From NCBI RefSeq assembly GCF_001183605.1, contig NZ_LFXJ01000005.1, forward strand, positions 744,001 to 808,000: a stretch of DNA of 64,000 nt. Reading direction: 5' to 3'. The notes under the pieces were generated by a model. That model had not been told where the DNA came from and did no database searches. It saw nothing but the letters and a program-made list of their open reading frames with translations. Within the stretch, counting starts at the first letter, position 1; every line of letters begins with the position of its first letter. This DNA comes from Lysinibacillus xylanilyticus. Its GTDB lineage: Bacteria > Bacillota > Bacilli > Bacillales_A > Planococcaceae. Shown one piece after another: positions 26,069 to 34,354 of this stretch. The translations under genes and the position numbers were made by a program.

Positions 26069-26419
26069 AAAAGGTGAAACCACCATTCTATGGAAAGAAA
26101 TTATCAAGCAGAATAAAATCTCATACTTAGTTAGAAAGATTAACTTTGATCAATTTCTTTTTCCAAAATGGAGTTTTTGCATTTAAAGGTTGACGGAAAA
26201 ATTTAAATCAATCTTTATTCTAAAGCACAGCACAAGCTGCGAATAGATCCAATGATTGATTGTATAGTTTCACAATTTAAAAAACCTTCGTAACAGGCAT
26301 AACATTGGGGACCAAAAGAACATATTGATTTTTTTTAAAAAAAGTGTATAAAAAATAATAATTAATCTATACTATTAAAGATTTTCACTTCAACCAATAT
26401 GACTAGGAGGGTTAACCCG

Positions 26420-26541
26420 ATGAGTACGATTGATCGTTTACTCTGAATAACCATCAACTGAAAGCTAAAGCAGGTTGTCTTAGGTTATTCTTAAGATCGA
26501 ATGCGAAAAGCGAGACAGTATGTCATGGAGGAAAAAAGTAA
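26420..26541 (+). pseudogene. Small frameshifted gene, unknown
   Basis: AGGAGGG precedes ATG 26420. The first frame gives MSTIDRLL and then TGA. One base over, the reading continues as NNHQLKAKAGCLRLFLRS and NAKSETVCHGGKK to TAA 26539. A single indel would make one protein of about 40 residues. A terminator follows directly, which supports a real transcript. Alternatively the eight-codon frame is a leader peptide. Confidence 0.4.
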
Positions 26542-26552
26542 GTGGTAATTAG

Positions 26553-26576
26553 CCCGGAATTATTTCCGGGTTTTTT
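26553..26576 (+). terminator. Terminator
   Basis: CCCGGAA pairs with TTCCGGG, followed by six T. Confidence 0.9.
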
Positions 26577-26613
26577 GTATTTTAAGATGGATTAAGATCG
26601 ATGTTTACAAAAT

Positions 26614-26658
26614 AAAAAAAGCCCCAATACACACCTTTTTCTAAGATGAATATTGGGG
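26614..26658 (-). terminator. Terminator of the small Asn/Gln-rich gene
   Basis: On the minus strand CCCCAATA pairs with TATTGGGG, followed by C and seven T. Confidence 0.9.
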
Positions 26659-26674
26659 GGGAGTTCAAAATTAA

Positions 26675-26830
26675 TTAACGTTTATTTTCATTTTGAATAC
26701 TACTGAAATCTACTTCCTCACCGAACTCTTCTCTGTTTTCATTTTTACGTTCTCTGTTAGCATTTTGATTTTGATTCTGCTGTTTTTTGTTGTCTTGAGT
26801 TTTATTATTTTTATGTTTATTATTTCCCAT
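26675..26830 (-). CDS. Small Asn/Gln/Lys-rich hydrophilic protein, possibly spore-related
   Basis: A 51-residue protein without hydrophobic stretches: MGNNKHKNNKTQDNKKQQNQ, then an arginine/asparagine-rich middle, and REEFGEEVDFSSIQNENKR at the end. GGAGGTGAG stands before ATG 26830 and a clean terminator follows, so it is surely expressed. Composition and the FGEE-type tail recall gamma-type small acid-soluble spore proteins, but the match is weak and I would not assign it. Confidence 0.6.
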   Translation of the reverse strand: MGNNKHKNNKTQDNKKQQNQNQNANRERKNENREEFGEEVDFSSIQNENKR

Positions 26831-27017
26831 GATCATCTCACCTCCACCATTAGTGTGAGAGAAAGATGATTTTTTATCCGCAAAACTTACAATTAATTAA
26901 TGAAATATATGTGATGAAACAAAAGGTATGGATATAGTAACATTTTCAATTCCGCAACATTTAACTCCGAACCGTTTTGTTTCGGTAACAATCTCCTTAC
27001 ATACTACATGTGGAGGA

Positions 27018-27173
27018 ATGATATCAGAAATCGTAATTGAAAAAGTATATCTTGCACAAGGGGTAACAGATTTACGTAAATCAATTGATGAGCTAGCGGC
27101 TATTGTAAAAGAAGAATTTGAGTTAGACACCTTTTCAAACGCGAGCCATGAAGCAAGCAAACTTGTTTTGTAA
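27018..27173 (+). pseudogene. IS66 TnpB (Orf2) fragment
   Basis: From ATG 27018 (TGGAGGA upstream) the frame reads EIVIEKVYLAQGVTDLRKSI, then DELAAIVKEEFELDTFSN, the start of the IS66-family accessory protein TnpB. After about 38 residues the match ends and a short unrelated tail follows. No other IS66 gene is seen nearby, so this is a transposon remnant. Confidence 0.8.
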
Positions 27174-27180
27174 ACAAAAA

Positions 27181-27207
27181 TGACCACTCTTAGGACGTGG
27201 TCACTTT
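27181..27207. terminator. Terminator at the 3' end of the EamA gene
   Basis: TGACCAC pairs with GTGGTCA, with TTTT on the plus side and a T-run on the minus side. It can serve both directions. Confidence 0.8.
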
Positions 27208-27212
27208 TCATA

Positions 27213-28124
27213 CTAACTTACCTTTTTTAAATTGAGCGCTGGGTTTATCACTGCTCCTTTTTTCACAACATATAACCCAGCGAAAATAACAAGTCCACCA
27301 AACAATTGCATGATATTCACCTGTTCGCCTATCGTTACAGCAGCAAATATAACAGCAAATAGTGGAACAAGATACATATAAACCATTACTTTTGTTGAAC
27401 CAATTTTACTAATTCCAACGTACCACATTGCTAGCCCGAAAATTGTTGCAAATACAATAGAATATCCTAACGAACCCCAACTTAGCATATCAGACGGCAA
27501 TGTTAAGGAGTTTACATTTATTAAGCAGTATAAAACAAGCGGGATAATTCCTAATAACGTTGACCAAGCGGTTACTCGCATCGCAGAATATTTCGTAATT
27601 AGCGGCTGAGCAAGGATTGGATACCAGCCCCATGCGATTGACGCAACCAATCCAATTATATTTCCAAACCATGCATATTCATATGCAGATTGGTTCGTAT
27701 GTCCAGTTAATAGTACAAGTGCTGCTCCTCCAAAAGAAAGCATAGATCCGATTTGTATTTTCAGAGAAAAACGTTCTTGTTTATGCAATATAGCTAAAAT
27801 CCCTGTAAAGATTGGTGACATCGCAATTAGTAATGAAGCGTTCGTCGCAGAAGTATGTTTTACTGAAAGCATAAAAAGCGTTTGATATAATGTTGTCCCA
27901 ACAATACCAACCACCAAAAGTCTCAACCAGTCTTTCCTCTCTATATGTAATGAACGTTCCATAATAAAGGTAATAAATAACAAAATTGGTGATGCAATTA
28001 AAAATCGCATACTATTAAATTGAATGGATGACATATATGCCACTCCATATTTTCCTATCGAATAGTTTGCTCCCCATACTAAAGCAACTGACATTAGGAG
28101 CCATTCCATTTTCCTTTGTTTCAT
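27213..28124 (-). CDS. EamA/DMT-family permease
   Basis: A 303-residue transporter with ten predicted membrane segments in two EamA repeats (each about 140 residues); family features include VALVWGANYSIGKYG near the start and KHTSATNASLLIAMSPIFTG. ATG 28124 has AAGGAGAG upstream. It is transcribed away from a MocR-type regulator with shared repeats between them, so that regulator probably controls it. The substrate is unknown; metabolite or amine/vitamin export is typical. Confidence 0.85.
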   Translation of the reverse strand: MKQRKMEWLLMSVALVWGANYSIGKYGVAYMSSIQFNSMRFLIASPILLFITFIMERSLHIERKDWLRLLVVGIVGTTLYQTLFMLSVKHTSATNASLLIAMSPIFTGILAILHKQERFSLKIQIGSMLSFGGAALVLLTGHTNQSAYEYAWFGNIIGLVASIAWGWYPILAQPLITKYSAMRVTAWSTLLGIIPLVLYCLINVNSLTLPSDMLSWGSLGYSIVFATIFGLAMWYVGISKIGSTKVMVYMYLVPLFAVIFAAVTIGEQVNIMQLFGGLVIFAGLYVVKKGAVINPALNLKKVS

Positions 28125-28156
28125 CCAAATCTCTCCTTCACACATTTAGTATAGTG

Positions 28157-28218
28157 AAATTGGCCCCCTGTAACACCAGCCAATTTGCTGTTTTTTTACA
28201 CGGCCAATTTGCTATAAT
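28157..28218 (+). promoter_or_regulatory. Divergent control region with three MocR-type half-sites
   Basis: GCCAATTTGCT occurs twice as direct repeats 24 bases apart (28179-28189 and 28203-28213). The inverted form AAATTGGCC is at 28157-28165. TATAAT at 28213-28218 is a good -10 for the regulator gene. Two direct plus one inverted site is the arrangement known for PdxR/MocR regulators. Confidence 0.65.
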
Positions 28219-28250
28219 GGTAAGAATGAAGGAACAAGGAGACGTTACAA

Positions 28251-29696
28251 TTGAAATGGAAGTTAGATCTAGATAGTAAAATTCCGATTTATCTACAAGT
28301 TGTTGATTATATTGAAAGGCGTATTATGTACGGAGAGCTTCCACCAGGAAGTTTTCTCCCTTCAGAACGCAAGCTAGCAGAACAACTTCAAGTAAATCGA
28401 AGTACAATTACAACAGCCTATAATGAACTACGTGCAATGGGAATTGTTGAGAGTACAACTGGAAAAGGAACAAGGGTCAGTACACAGATGTGGGGTGTAT
28501 CGCCAAAATTCGCACCGAATTGGAGCGGTTTTGTGGAAGGTGGGACATTTTTACCTAACTTACCACTCCTTCGCTACATTCGTGAGGAAGTTCAGCAAAA
28601 TGAAAATATCATTGATTTTGCAAATGGTGAACTTGGATGTGATTTATTTCCGCATCAGCAATTACAAGCAATTTTACATCAACAACCACTAACGCAATCG
28701 TTAAGCTATGATCATCCACAAGGATATCTTCCTTTACGAAAAATTGTAGCTAAGTATATGAAGGAGCATTTACAAATTGATGCAACCGAACAATCGATTA
28801 TGATTACTTCCGGTGCCCAACAAGCACTGCACCTTATTGTGCAATGTTTATTAAATCCAGGCGATGCAGTAGCATTTGAAAGTCCGTCGCATTGTTATTC
28901 CTTACCTCTTTTTCAATCGGCTGGCATTCGTATTTTCCCATTACCTGTTGATGAACATGGCATTCATCCAGATGATGTACATGAACTTTATCGAAAGCAC
29001 CGTATTAAAATGATTTTCTTAAATCCCAATTATCAAAATCCAACAGGGACACTCCTTCATCCAAAAAGAAGAGAAACACTTCTATCTTTATGTGCCGATT
29101 TACGAATTCCAATTGTCGAAGATGACCCTTCTAGTTTATTAACATTAGAAAATAAAGAACAAACATGTTCAACTTTAAAATCAATCGATACAAACGGAAC
29201 AGTCATTTATGTTCATTCTCTGTCAAAACTGATAGCACCAGGATTGCGAATCGGCTGGCTCGTTGCTCCTCAGTCCGTTATTGAACGATTATCAGATGCA
29301 AGGCACCAAATGGAATTAGGCTTAAGTATCTTTCCGCAATGGATTATGCAACAATTTTTTGAAACAGTTCCATTTGAAACACATTTACAACAGTTACGAT
29401 CTAAATTATTACAAAAAAGAAATGTATTGGTAGACGCATTACAATACTCCCTACAGGAGGAACTCTCATTCCCCATGCCGACAGGTGGTATTTACATATG
29501 GGGAAAATTAACACAACCTATACAAGAAAAACAACTCACTATTCAAGGTTTAAAACAACAAGTTGCCTTTATGCCTGGCAGTATTTTCGGTGCAAAAGAT
29601 GGTTATATTCGTCTGTCATATGGAAAAGTAGATATAAATGATATTACTGAAGGGGTCTCTCGACTTCAAAAAGCAATCAACTTTTGTTATGAGTAA
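28251..29696 (+). CDS. MocR-family GntR/aminotransferase regulator
   Basis: A 481-residue two-domain regulator. Residues 1-75 are a GntR winged helix (LPPGSFLPSERKLAEQLQVN, then RSTITTAYNEL). Residues about 110-475 are a class I aminotransferase-like domain with the PLP lysine in SLSKLIAPGLRIGW. Proteins of this kind bind pyridoxal phosphate or amine adducts and do not usually act as enzymes. TTG 28251 has AAGGAGA upstream. It faces away from the EamA permease, its likely target, and carries its own terminator. Confidence 0.92.
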   Translation: MKWKLDLDSKIPIYLQVVDYIERRIMYGELPPGSFLPSERKLAEQLQVNRSTITTAYNELRAMGIVESTTGKGTRVSTQMWGVSPKFAPNWSGFVEGGTFLPNLPLLRYIREEVQQNENIIDFANGELGCDLFPHQQLQAILHQQPLTQSLSYDHPQGYLPLRKIVAKYMKEHLQIDATEQSIMITSGAQQALHLIVQCLLNPGDAVAFESPSHCYSLPLFQSAGIRIFPLPVDEHGIHPDDVHELYRKHRIKMIFLNPNYQNPTGTLLHPKRRETLLSLCADLRIPIVEDDPSSLLTLENKEQTCSTLKSIDTNGTVIYVHSLSKLIAPGLRIGWLVAPQSVIERLSDARHQMELGLSIFPQWIMQQFFETVPFETHLQQLRSKLLQKRNVLVDALQYSLQEELSFPMPTGGIYIWGKLTQPIQEKQLTIQGLKQQVAFMPGSIFGAKDGYIRLSYGKVDINDITEGVSRLQKAINFCYE

Positions 29697-29729
29697 AGGC
29701 TTCCAACATTACGATTGGAAGCCTTTTGA
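29695..29729 (+). terminator. Terminator of the MocR gene
   Basis: AAAGGCTTCCAA pairs with TTGGAAGCCTTT, followed by TGATTT. Confidence 0.9.
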
Positions 29730-29777
29730 TTTACATATATGATTTGTACCAATTCGGTATATAAGTAAATGTAAAGT

Positions 29778-29820
29778 AACTCCAAAATATAAGATAAAAG
29801 TTGATTTTGGAGTTATTTTT
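29778..29820 (+). terminator. Second terminator downstream of the MocR gene
   Basis: AACTCCAAAA pairs with TTTTGGAGTT, followed by ATTTTTTG. Confidence 0.75.
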
Positions 29821-29983
29821 TGTTTACCTCACTTTTTTTCGGCACACTACAACTAGATGGCATATCCGTTGACCACGGCAAGACTTTATCAATTTCTTCT
29901 TTATTTTTGAATCGATATTGGGGAGTGTTTCAAACAAATAAAGAAGATAGTGATAGGGACTTAAACTAGTAGGTGGGGAATAT

Positions 29984-30127
29984 TTGACGCTTACAATTAA
30001 AATAGATTTAATAATTGGAATAGCTATTGTACTTATAGTGTTTTTCTCTTCAAGCATAATTGAAAAAAGGATAAAATCTATTGAAAAACAAAACAATCGT
30101 GTAATAGAAATAACTGGAAGACATTAG
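29984..30127 (+). CDS. Small membrane protein, 47 residues
   Basis: TTG 29984 stands behind GGTGGGG. The protein has one hydrophobic segment (LIIGIAIVLIVFFSSSII) followed by a charged helix (EKRIKSIEKQNNRVIEIT). Layout fits a single-pass membrane peptide with a cytoplasmic coil. No family recognised. Confidence 0.5.
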   Translation: MTLTIKIDLIIGIAIVLIVFFSSSIIEKRIKSIEKQNNRVIEITGRH

Positions 30128-30167
30128 AGATAAAATATAAATTGATATTCCACTAAACCAGCTAATA

Positions 30168-30324
30168 GATTGTCAATAAAAATCTTTTAAATAAAAAAAC
30201 ACTTCATGGGCATTACGTGCATCCCCGGTATGTGTATATACTTCACGCATTCTACTAACTAGAAAAACCTCATAGTCCATTGCTAGCCCAAATAAAATTC
30301 CAATCACAATGACTGGTAAGAAGC
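30168..30324 (-). pseudogene. MMPL/RND transporter fragment
   Basis: On the minus strand the frame reads LPVIVIGILFGLAMDYEVFL, then VSRMREVYTHTGDARNAHEV and ends soon after. GLAMDYEVFLVSR is the conserved membrane-domain signature of MMPL (YdgH/YdfJ-type) transporters. Only about 50 of some 700 or more residues remain; the upstream part is cut at the junction with an intergenic repeat element. Confidence 0.8.
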
Positions 30325-30340
30325 TTGCTTTTCTTGAAGA

Positions 30341-30382
30341 TCATTGAGTTGCATATGCAGCTCTTTTTCTTACGATTAGTCA
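30341..30382 (+). repeat. Partial composite element (copy B), terminator block only
   Basis: TTGAAGATCATTGAGTTGC, then ATATGCAGCTCTTTTTCTTA. It matches the middle block of the composites at 3112, 33641 and 35921, followed by a degraded palindrome arm. Confidence 0.7.
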
Positions 30383-30507
30383 AGTATCTATAATAACTTT
30401 CTTAACTCTCTGATATTATTTTGATAAATTGGGCCATGCCGAATAAGCCTAGTGATTTTTCGATTTTTCATAAGGCTTTAGTATGTTAAACTGATGCTAC
30501 GACTGTA

Positions 30508-31719
30508 CTAGGGAGCCAACCTGTAGTCGTAGTTTTGATTATGTGTGACAAGAAAGAAGATCGTTTTCAATAACTTGTTTACACATGCGATGGAGGCAAC
30601 CTTATGACATTTGTTATAGGGTTGCGTTTTTAATTTATCGTAGTACTCAACGATGTGATTTCCACCAAATCGTCGCTGTCTAATCATGTTCTGAACGGTT
30701 AGATACATTATTTTACGTAGGTGTTTATTGCCGCGTTTATTAATCTTGTCTTTAGCTATAAACTTCCCGGATTGATACCGCCTAATATCAATACCTGTAT
30801 AGGCATTCAACTGTCTGTTGTTGTCAAACCTCTGAATGTTCCCAATTTCTGCTATGATTCTGACAGCTGAGTTAGCTCCAATAGCCGGAATACTACGTAT
30901 TATGCTATACTCTTCAAGCCTTTCGGCTATCGACTCCATTTTACTGATACATTGTTCTTTCTGAAGGAGAAGCTCTTGAAACCGTTTAGCATATACACGA
31001 ACTTGATCACAAACCACATCTGTTGAAGACGCGGCGGGGTAAGATTGCTTTGCGGCCTCTATTAATTCAACAGCTTTTTCTTCTGCTTTGTTTACTGCCA
31101 TTCGTTTATTTGTGTTTGCGAGTATTCGATTTTTAATGATTGTTTTTGAATGATTCAAGACTAGATCTGGATGAGGGTATAATTGTACTACGTTTAGGAA
31201 CAGTTCAGACTTGGTCGTGAAAATATTCTCGAGTTCAGGAAATGTTTCCTGGACGACCTTATGCAATCGACTGCGGGTGACGCTCAATTCATCATCCAAT
31301 TCGCTGTAGTGTCTCGATAATCGTTTTAACTGACGGTAAACATCATTGGAATCTGTTTCAATCCGTCTTTCGTGCGTAAAGTGTGTGAGTGCCAATTGAT
31401 GTGCATCACTTCGGTCCGTTTTGTGAATCCGTAAGGAATCACATTGGAGTTTTGCTTCCAAGGGATTTAATAGGCAATAACTATAGTTGTTCTCTTGCAT
31501 GAAACGTTCCAATGTTCTTGAATAGACTCCTGTAGATTCAAATACGATATGAGGTTGCTCATCATATCCTTCAATTAAGTCATCAATTAACTTTTTAAGG
31601 TCCATAAATCCCGGACGATTGTGCGCAATTTCCTTTTCCAACTGACATTTTTTCAGCGCGTTATAGACAACCATATAACTCTTTCCCATACTAATATCAA
31701 AGGCGATGACATGTTTCAT
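30508..31719 (-). CDS. IS110-family transposase (DEDD recombinase)
   Basis: A 403-residue transposase. The RuvC-like N-terminal domain shows Asp in VIAFDISMGK, Glu in VFESTGVYSR and the pair in HKTDRSDAHQ. A coiled-coil middle follows. The C-terminal Transposase_20 domain has IRSIPAIGANSAVRIIAEIG and YTGIDIRRYQSGK, with the catalytic serine in QSG. ATG 31719 is chosen for GGGAGGGAG upstream; the longer frame from 31773 lies in the structured leader. The frame is intact, so the element may be active. Confidence 0.95.
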   Translation of the reverse strand: MKHVIAFDISMGKSYMVVYNALKKCQLEKEIAHNRPGFMDLKKLIDDLIEGYDEQPHIVFESTGVYSRTLERFMQENNYSYCLLNPLEAKLQCDSLRIHKTDRSDAHQLALTHFTHERRIETDSNDVYRQLKRLSRHYSELDDELSVTRSRLHKVVQETFPELENIFTTKSELFLNVVQLYPHPDLVLNHSKTIIKNRILANTNKRMAVNKAEEKAVELIEAAKQSYPAASSTDVVCDQVRVYAKRFQELLLQKEQCISKMESIAERLEEYSIIRSIPAIGANSAVRIIAEIGNIQRFDNNRQLNAYTGIDIRRYQSGKFIAKDKINKRGNKHLRKIMYLTVQNMIRQRRFGGNHIVEYYDKLKTQPYNKCHKVASIACVNKLLKTIFFLVTHNQNYDYRLAP

Positions 31720-31789
31720 GTTCTCCCTCCCTATGTGTTTTGAAGTCTTCACATTAGCCTTATTGATTCCCATTTCTTATACACGATCT

Positions 31790-31946
31790 CAAAGGATCCA
31801 ACATACTTAAACCTGATTCAAATAAGGTTGTGAAGTAGGTCAGTTTTTTTTACGGATTCAAGATCCAAAGAGCTGCCCGACCTATTCTTCACCTCTACTA
31901 TATAAAAAAATAGTAGTACGAACCAATGCCTTGGTCTGCACTACTA
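31790..31946 (-). ncRNA. Candidate IS110 bridge RNA segment
   Basis: The leader between the proposed element end and the transposase folds strongly. Hairpin 1 is TAGTAGT/ACTACTA with inner AACCAA/TTGGT (31911-31946). Hairpin 2 has arms at 31830-31843 and 31873-31892 (GTGAAG-TAGGTC) around a 29-base loop. AACATACT at 31800-31807 is the reverse complement of the AGTATGTT found at both element ends, as expected for a donor-recognition guide. IS110 elements are known to encode such RNAs here; the exact RNA ends are not visible. Confidence 0.5.
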
Positions 31947-31984
31947 ATCTTAGTATGTTTTCTTTATTGAACTCCCATGAAAGA

Positions 31985-32062
31985 ACTTAATCATCTTTCA
32001 TATTCTGTGGTGTAGCTCTGGTTTTGCGCTACATGGATGGCTAACGGGGCAGGTTAGTCAAA
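31985..32062 (+). repeat. Intergenic repeat (copy C), second sub-type with palindrome
   Basis: CTTAATCATCTTTCATATTC runs into GTGGTGTAGC and then GGATGGCTAACGGGGCAGG plus TTAGTCAA. The stretch at 35755-35830 is a diverged copy of the same order. Confidence 0.7.
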
Positions 32063-32180
32063 TTTTTTTTTACACTTTTTTCAACATCTTTCTTTTTTTG
32101 AAAAAATGTTTATAATTATCTTAACCTTTTGTGTTTTATCACTTTTCTAACATTTATTACTCAATTTAGGGGCGCTGATC

Positions 32181-33437
32181 ATGGGGATAACGACATTATT
32201 ATTAAATGCATTCATTATTATCATTTGTATTTTTTTCTATCAAATATTTTGGTTAGATAAAGATGGAAAAGAAGCGCGTAATACTATATTAATTTCCTTT
32301 CTTTCATCCATCGCGGTTGTTCTTTGTATGACATTCCCGTTTAAGTTTAATTGTGGATACATATATGATTTACGGCTTATCCCAATCCTTTTAGCTGTTC
32401 TCTATGGTGGTTTTAGGAGTTTTATTTTTATTACTGTTATATTTGTTTCTTACCGTTTTTACTTAGGCGGAGACGGAGTCTACCCTGCAGTTATTGTATA
32501 TTTTATGGCCACTTCCATTACTATGGTATCCCAATATTTTCTTGCTGGTTATTATAAAAAAAGAAAAATATTGTTCAGCTTATTGCTTATGTCTCTTTGC
32601 ACTATTTCCTTTTCTATATTCGCTTTAATGAACCAAATACGGATAAACGATAAAGTTCAACCTGATTTTATTCACTTTTTATTCAATTATATAGTGATCA
32701 ATATTCTGACTGTTTTATTGTCTCTTTATTTAATTGAAGGAATGATAGAAAGGTTTAAAATGAAAGAAAAAATTTACCGTGCAGAAAAATTTATGGTGAC
32801 TTGTGAATTAGCAGCGTCTATAGCCCATGAAATAAGAAACCCGTTGACTACTGTATATGGATTTATGCAGATGTTTAGTAAAAACGAAATCTCTGAAACA
32901 CAAAAGGATGACTATTTGCAAGTCATGCTAATGGAGTTAGAAAAAGCGCAACACGTTATTAACGATTATTTGTCCCTTATAAAACCACAACATGTTGCAA
33001 GAGAATTATTAGATATTAGACCAATTGTTGAGCAAGTAATAGAGGTTATTTTACCGATCGCCATCCAATGTAATGTTAAAGTTGAAAGCGATAATGAATG
33101 TTCCTATTATATATATGCCAACACCGATAATCTAAAAATGTGTTTAATTAACATTGCAACGAATGGGATTGAAGCCATGACTAATGGAGGGATGCTCCGA
33201 ATTAATGTGAAAAAGGTAAAGAATCGTATTGTGATTGATATTATTGACACAGGAATTGGAATGTCTTCTGAGGAGATAAATCGAATTGCTATGCCGTTTT
33301 ATTCTATAAAAGAGAAGGGAACCGGGCTAGGTACGATGATTGCATACAGTATTGTAAAAGGATTAAACGGAGATATAGAAATAAAAAGTGAAAAGGGAAA
33401 GGGAACACGGTTTTCTATTATTATTCCTTCTTCCTAA
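32181..33437 (+). CDS. Sporulation-type sensor histidine kinase (KinB-like)
   Basis: A 418-residue membrane kinase. Six or so membrane segments occupy residues 1-190 in a 5TM-LYT arrangement, as in KinB. HisKA has SIAHEIRNPLTTVYGF with His 216. The ATPase domain shows NIATNGIEAM (N box), DTGIGMSSEE (G1) and KGTGLGTMIAYSIV (G2). No response regulator is adjacent, which fits phosphorelay kinases that feed Spo0F. The closest named match I can suggest is KinB, but the symbol is not certain. AGGGGC precedes ATG 32181. Confidence 0.85.
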   Translation: MGITTLLLNAFIIIICIFFYQIFWLDKDGKEARNTILISFLSSIAVVLCMTFPFKFNCGYIYDLRLIPILLAVLYGGFRSFIFITVIFVSYRFYLGGDGVYPAVIVYFMATSITMVSQYFLAGYYKKRKILFSLLLMSLCTISFSIFALMNQIRINDKVQPDFIHFLFNYIVINILTVLLSLYLIEGMIERFKMKEKIYRAEKFMVTCELAASIAHEIRNPLTTVYGFMQMFSKNEISETQKDDYLQVMLMELEKAQHVINDYLSLIKPQHVARELLDIRPIVEQVIEVILPIAIQCNVKVESDNECSYYIYANTDNLKMCLINIATNGIEAMTNGGMLRINVKKVKNRIVIDIIDTGIGMSSEEINRIAMPFYSIKEKGTGLGTMIAYSIVKGLNGDIEIKSEKGKGTRFSIIIPSS

Positions 33438-33604
33438 TAGAAATCGTAGGGCAAAAAAATTTCGACGATTTAGAGCTTGCTGCTAAAGTACAGTTCGAAA
33501 ACGAAGAATTTAAAGACGAAAAAGAAATTGAGAAAATATCCGGATACAATAACGCCATTTTGGAGTGTATAAACCCAATTTATTTATATGATTTAAATGA
33601 TTAA
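33438..33604 (+). pseudogene. C-terminal fragment of an unknown gene
   Basis: An open frame reads IEIVGQKNFDDLELAAKVQF, then ENEEFKDEKEIEKISG and ECINPIYLYDLND, ending at TAA 33602-33604. It abuts the kinase stop and has no start of its own. A composite palindromic element follows 40 bases later. Confidence 0.5.
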
Positions 33605-33640
33605 AACAACCTAATTGAATAGGATTGTGAAGTATTACAC

Positions 33641-33732
33641 TTAAACTAACGGGTGCTTTACTTAAAGATTATTGAGTTGCATAAGCAGCTCTTTTTTTCT
33701 TATTGAGCTAACGAGGCAGTTTAGTTGAATAA
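33641..33732 (+). repeat. Composite intergenic element (copy D)
   Basis: AACTAACGGGTGCTTTACTT, then TTGAGTTGCATAAGCAGCTC with seven T, then GAGCTAACGAGGCAGTTTAG and TTGAATAA. The middle block is a rho-independent terminator in form. Confidence 0.85.
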
Positions 33733-33855
33733 TCTTCGGCTCATACAGTTATAGCTGTAAATGAAGAATAATTAGTAGGGGATAAAGATGGAGGCTGTTT
33801 AATTTAAGTCGTTTGAAAATAAATGGAAATATCTGAAAAGGAAGGTTTAAATACA

Positions 33856-33890
33856 AAAGAGGCTTATTATGTTGATTAGCCTCTTTAAAT
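33856..33890 (-). terminator. Terminator of the LytTR-DUF3021 operon
   Basis: On the minus strand AAAGAGGCT pairs with AGCCTCTTT, followed by TGTATTT. Confidence 0.85.
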
Positions 33891-33912
33891 AATGAATTTC
33901 TATCAAAGAAAT

Positions 33913-34350
33913 CTATTGATTATTACCACTGTCTGTATGAACAATGATTTTCTGCTTCATTTTTTTTACTTCCGATTGACTATAAAAATAAAATAACAGC
34001 CAAACTAGTGCAAAAATTAATGCATTAAATAGTAACAATAGAATCGTTAGTTTTATCGAAAATGTTGGAAGCCATTTTAAAGAAAAGGCGACAGCTATAA
34101 AGGTCCCTATAGCGATAAAAAAATGACAAGCACTTTGTTGTAAAAATGTTAAACGTTCTGTTCTATAGACGTATGAAGGTAGTATACAGGCAATGCCAAC
34201 AGTAACTGATCCGAAAACTTGTTGTGGAAAATTAGATATAACAGCTTCTAAAAACAAATCCCCTTTCAACCAATATCCAATAAGATTTACAAAAACAAAA
34301 ACTGTACAGCCCATACTTATTCCGAACCATAAATTCTTGAAAAAGTTCAT
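33913..34350 (-). CDS. DUF3021 family membrane protein
   Basis: A 145-residue protein with four membrane segments, of the DUF3021 family that is regularly paired with LytTR regulators. Its ribosome site GGGGGT lies in the last codons of the LytTR gene, four bases separate the two frames, and a terminator follows. It probably modulates the regulator from the membrane; that is inference from the conserved pairing. Confidence 0.85.
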   Translation of the reverse strand: MNFFKNLWFGISMGCTVFVFVNLIGYWLKGDLFLEAVISNFPQQVFGSVTVGIACILPSYVYRTERLTFLQQSACHFFIAIGTFIAVAFSLKWLPTFSIKLTILLLLFNALIFALVWLLFYFYSQSEVKKMKQKIIVHTDSGNNQ

Positions 34351-34354
34351 GTAC

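Larger units (their letters stand above)
30478..31959 (-). mobile_element. IS110-family insertion sequence
   Basis: One DEDD transposase gene with a short 3' flank and a roughly 240-bp structured 5' non-coding flank. No terminal inverted repeats, as usual for IS110. The ten-base sequence TTAGTATGTT occurs at both proposed ends, 30478-30487 and 31950-31959, giving about 1.48 kb, a normal size for the family. Exact ends are inferred. Confidence 0.7.

Noticed and set aside
26897-27211. Minus-strand 104-codon frame
   Set aside because: Shadow of the IS66 TnpB fragment, which reads on the plus strand.
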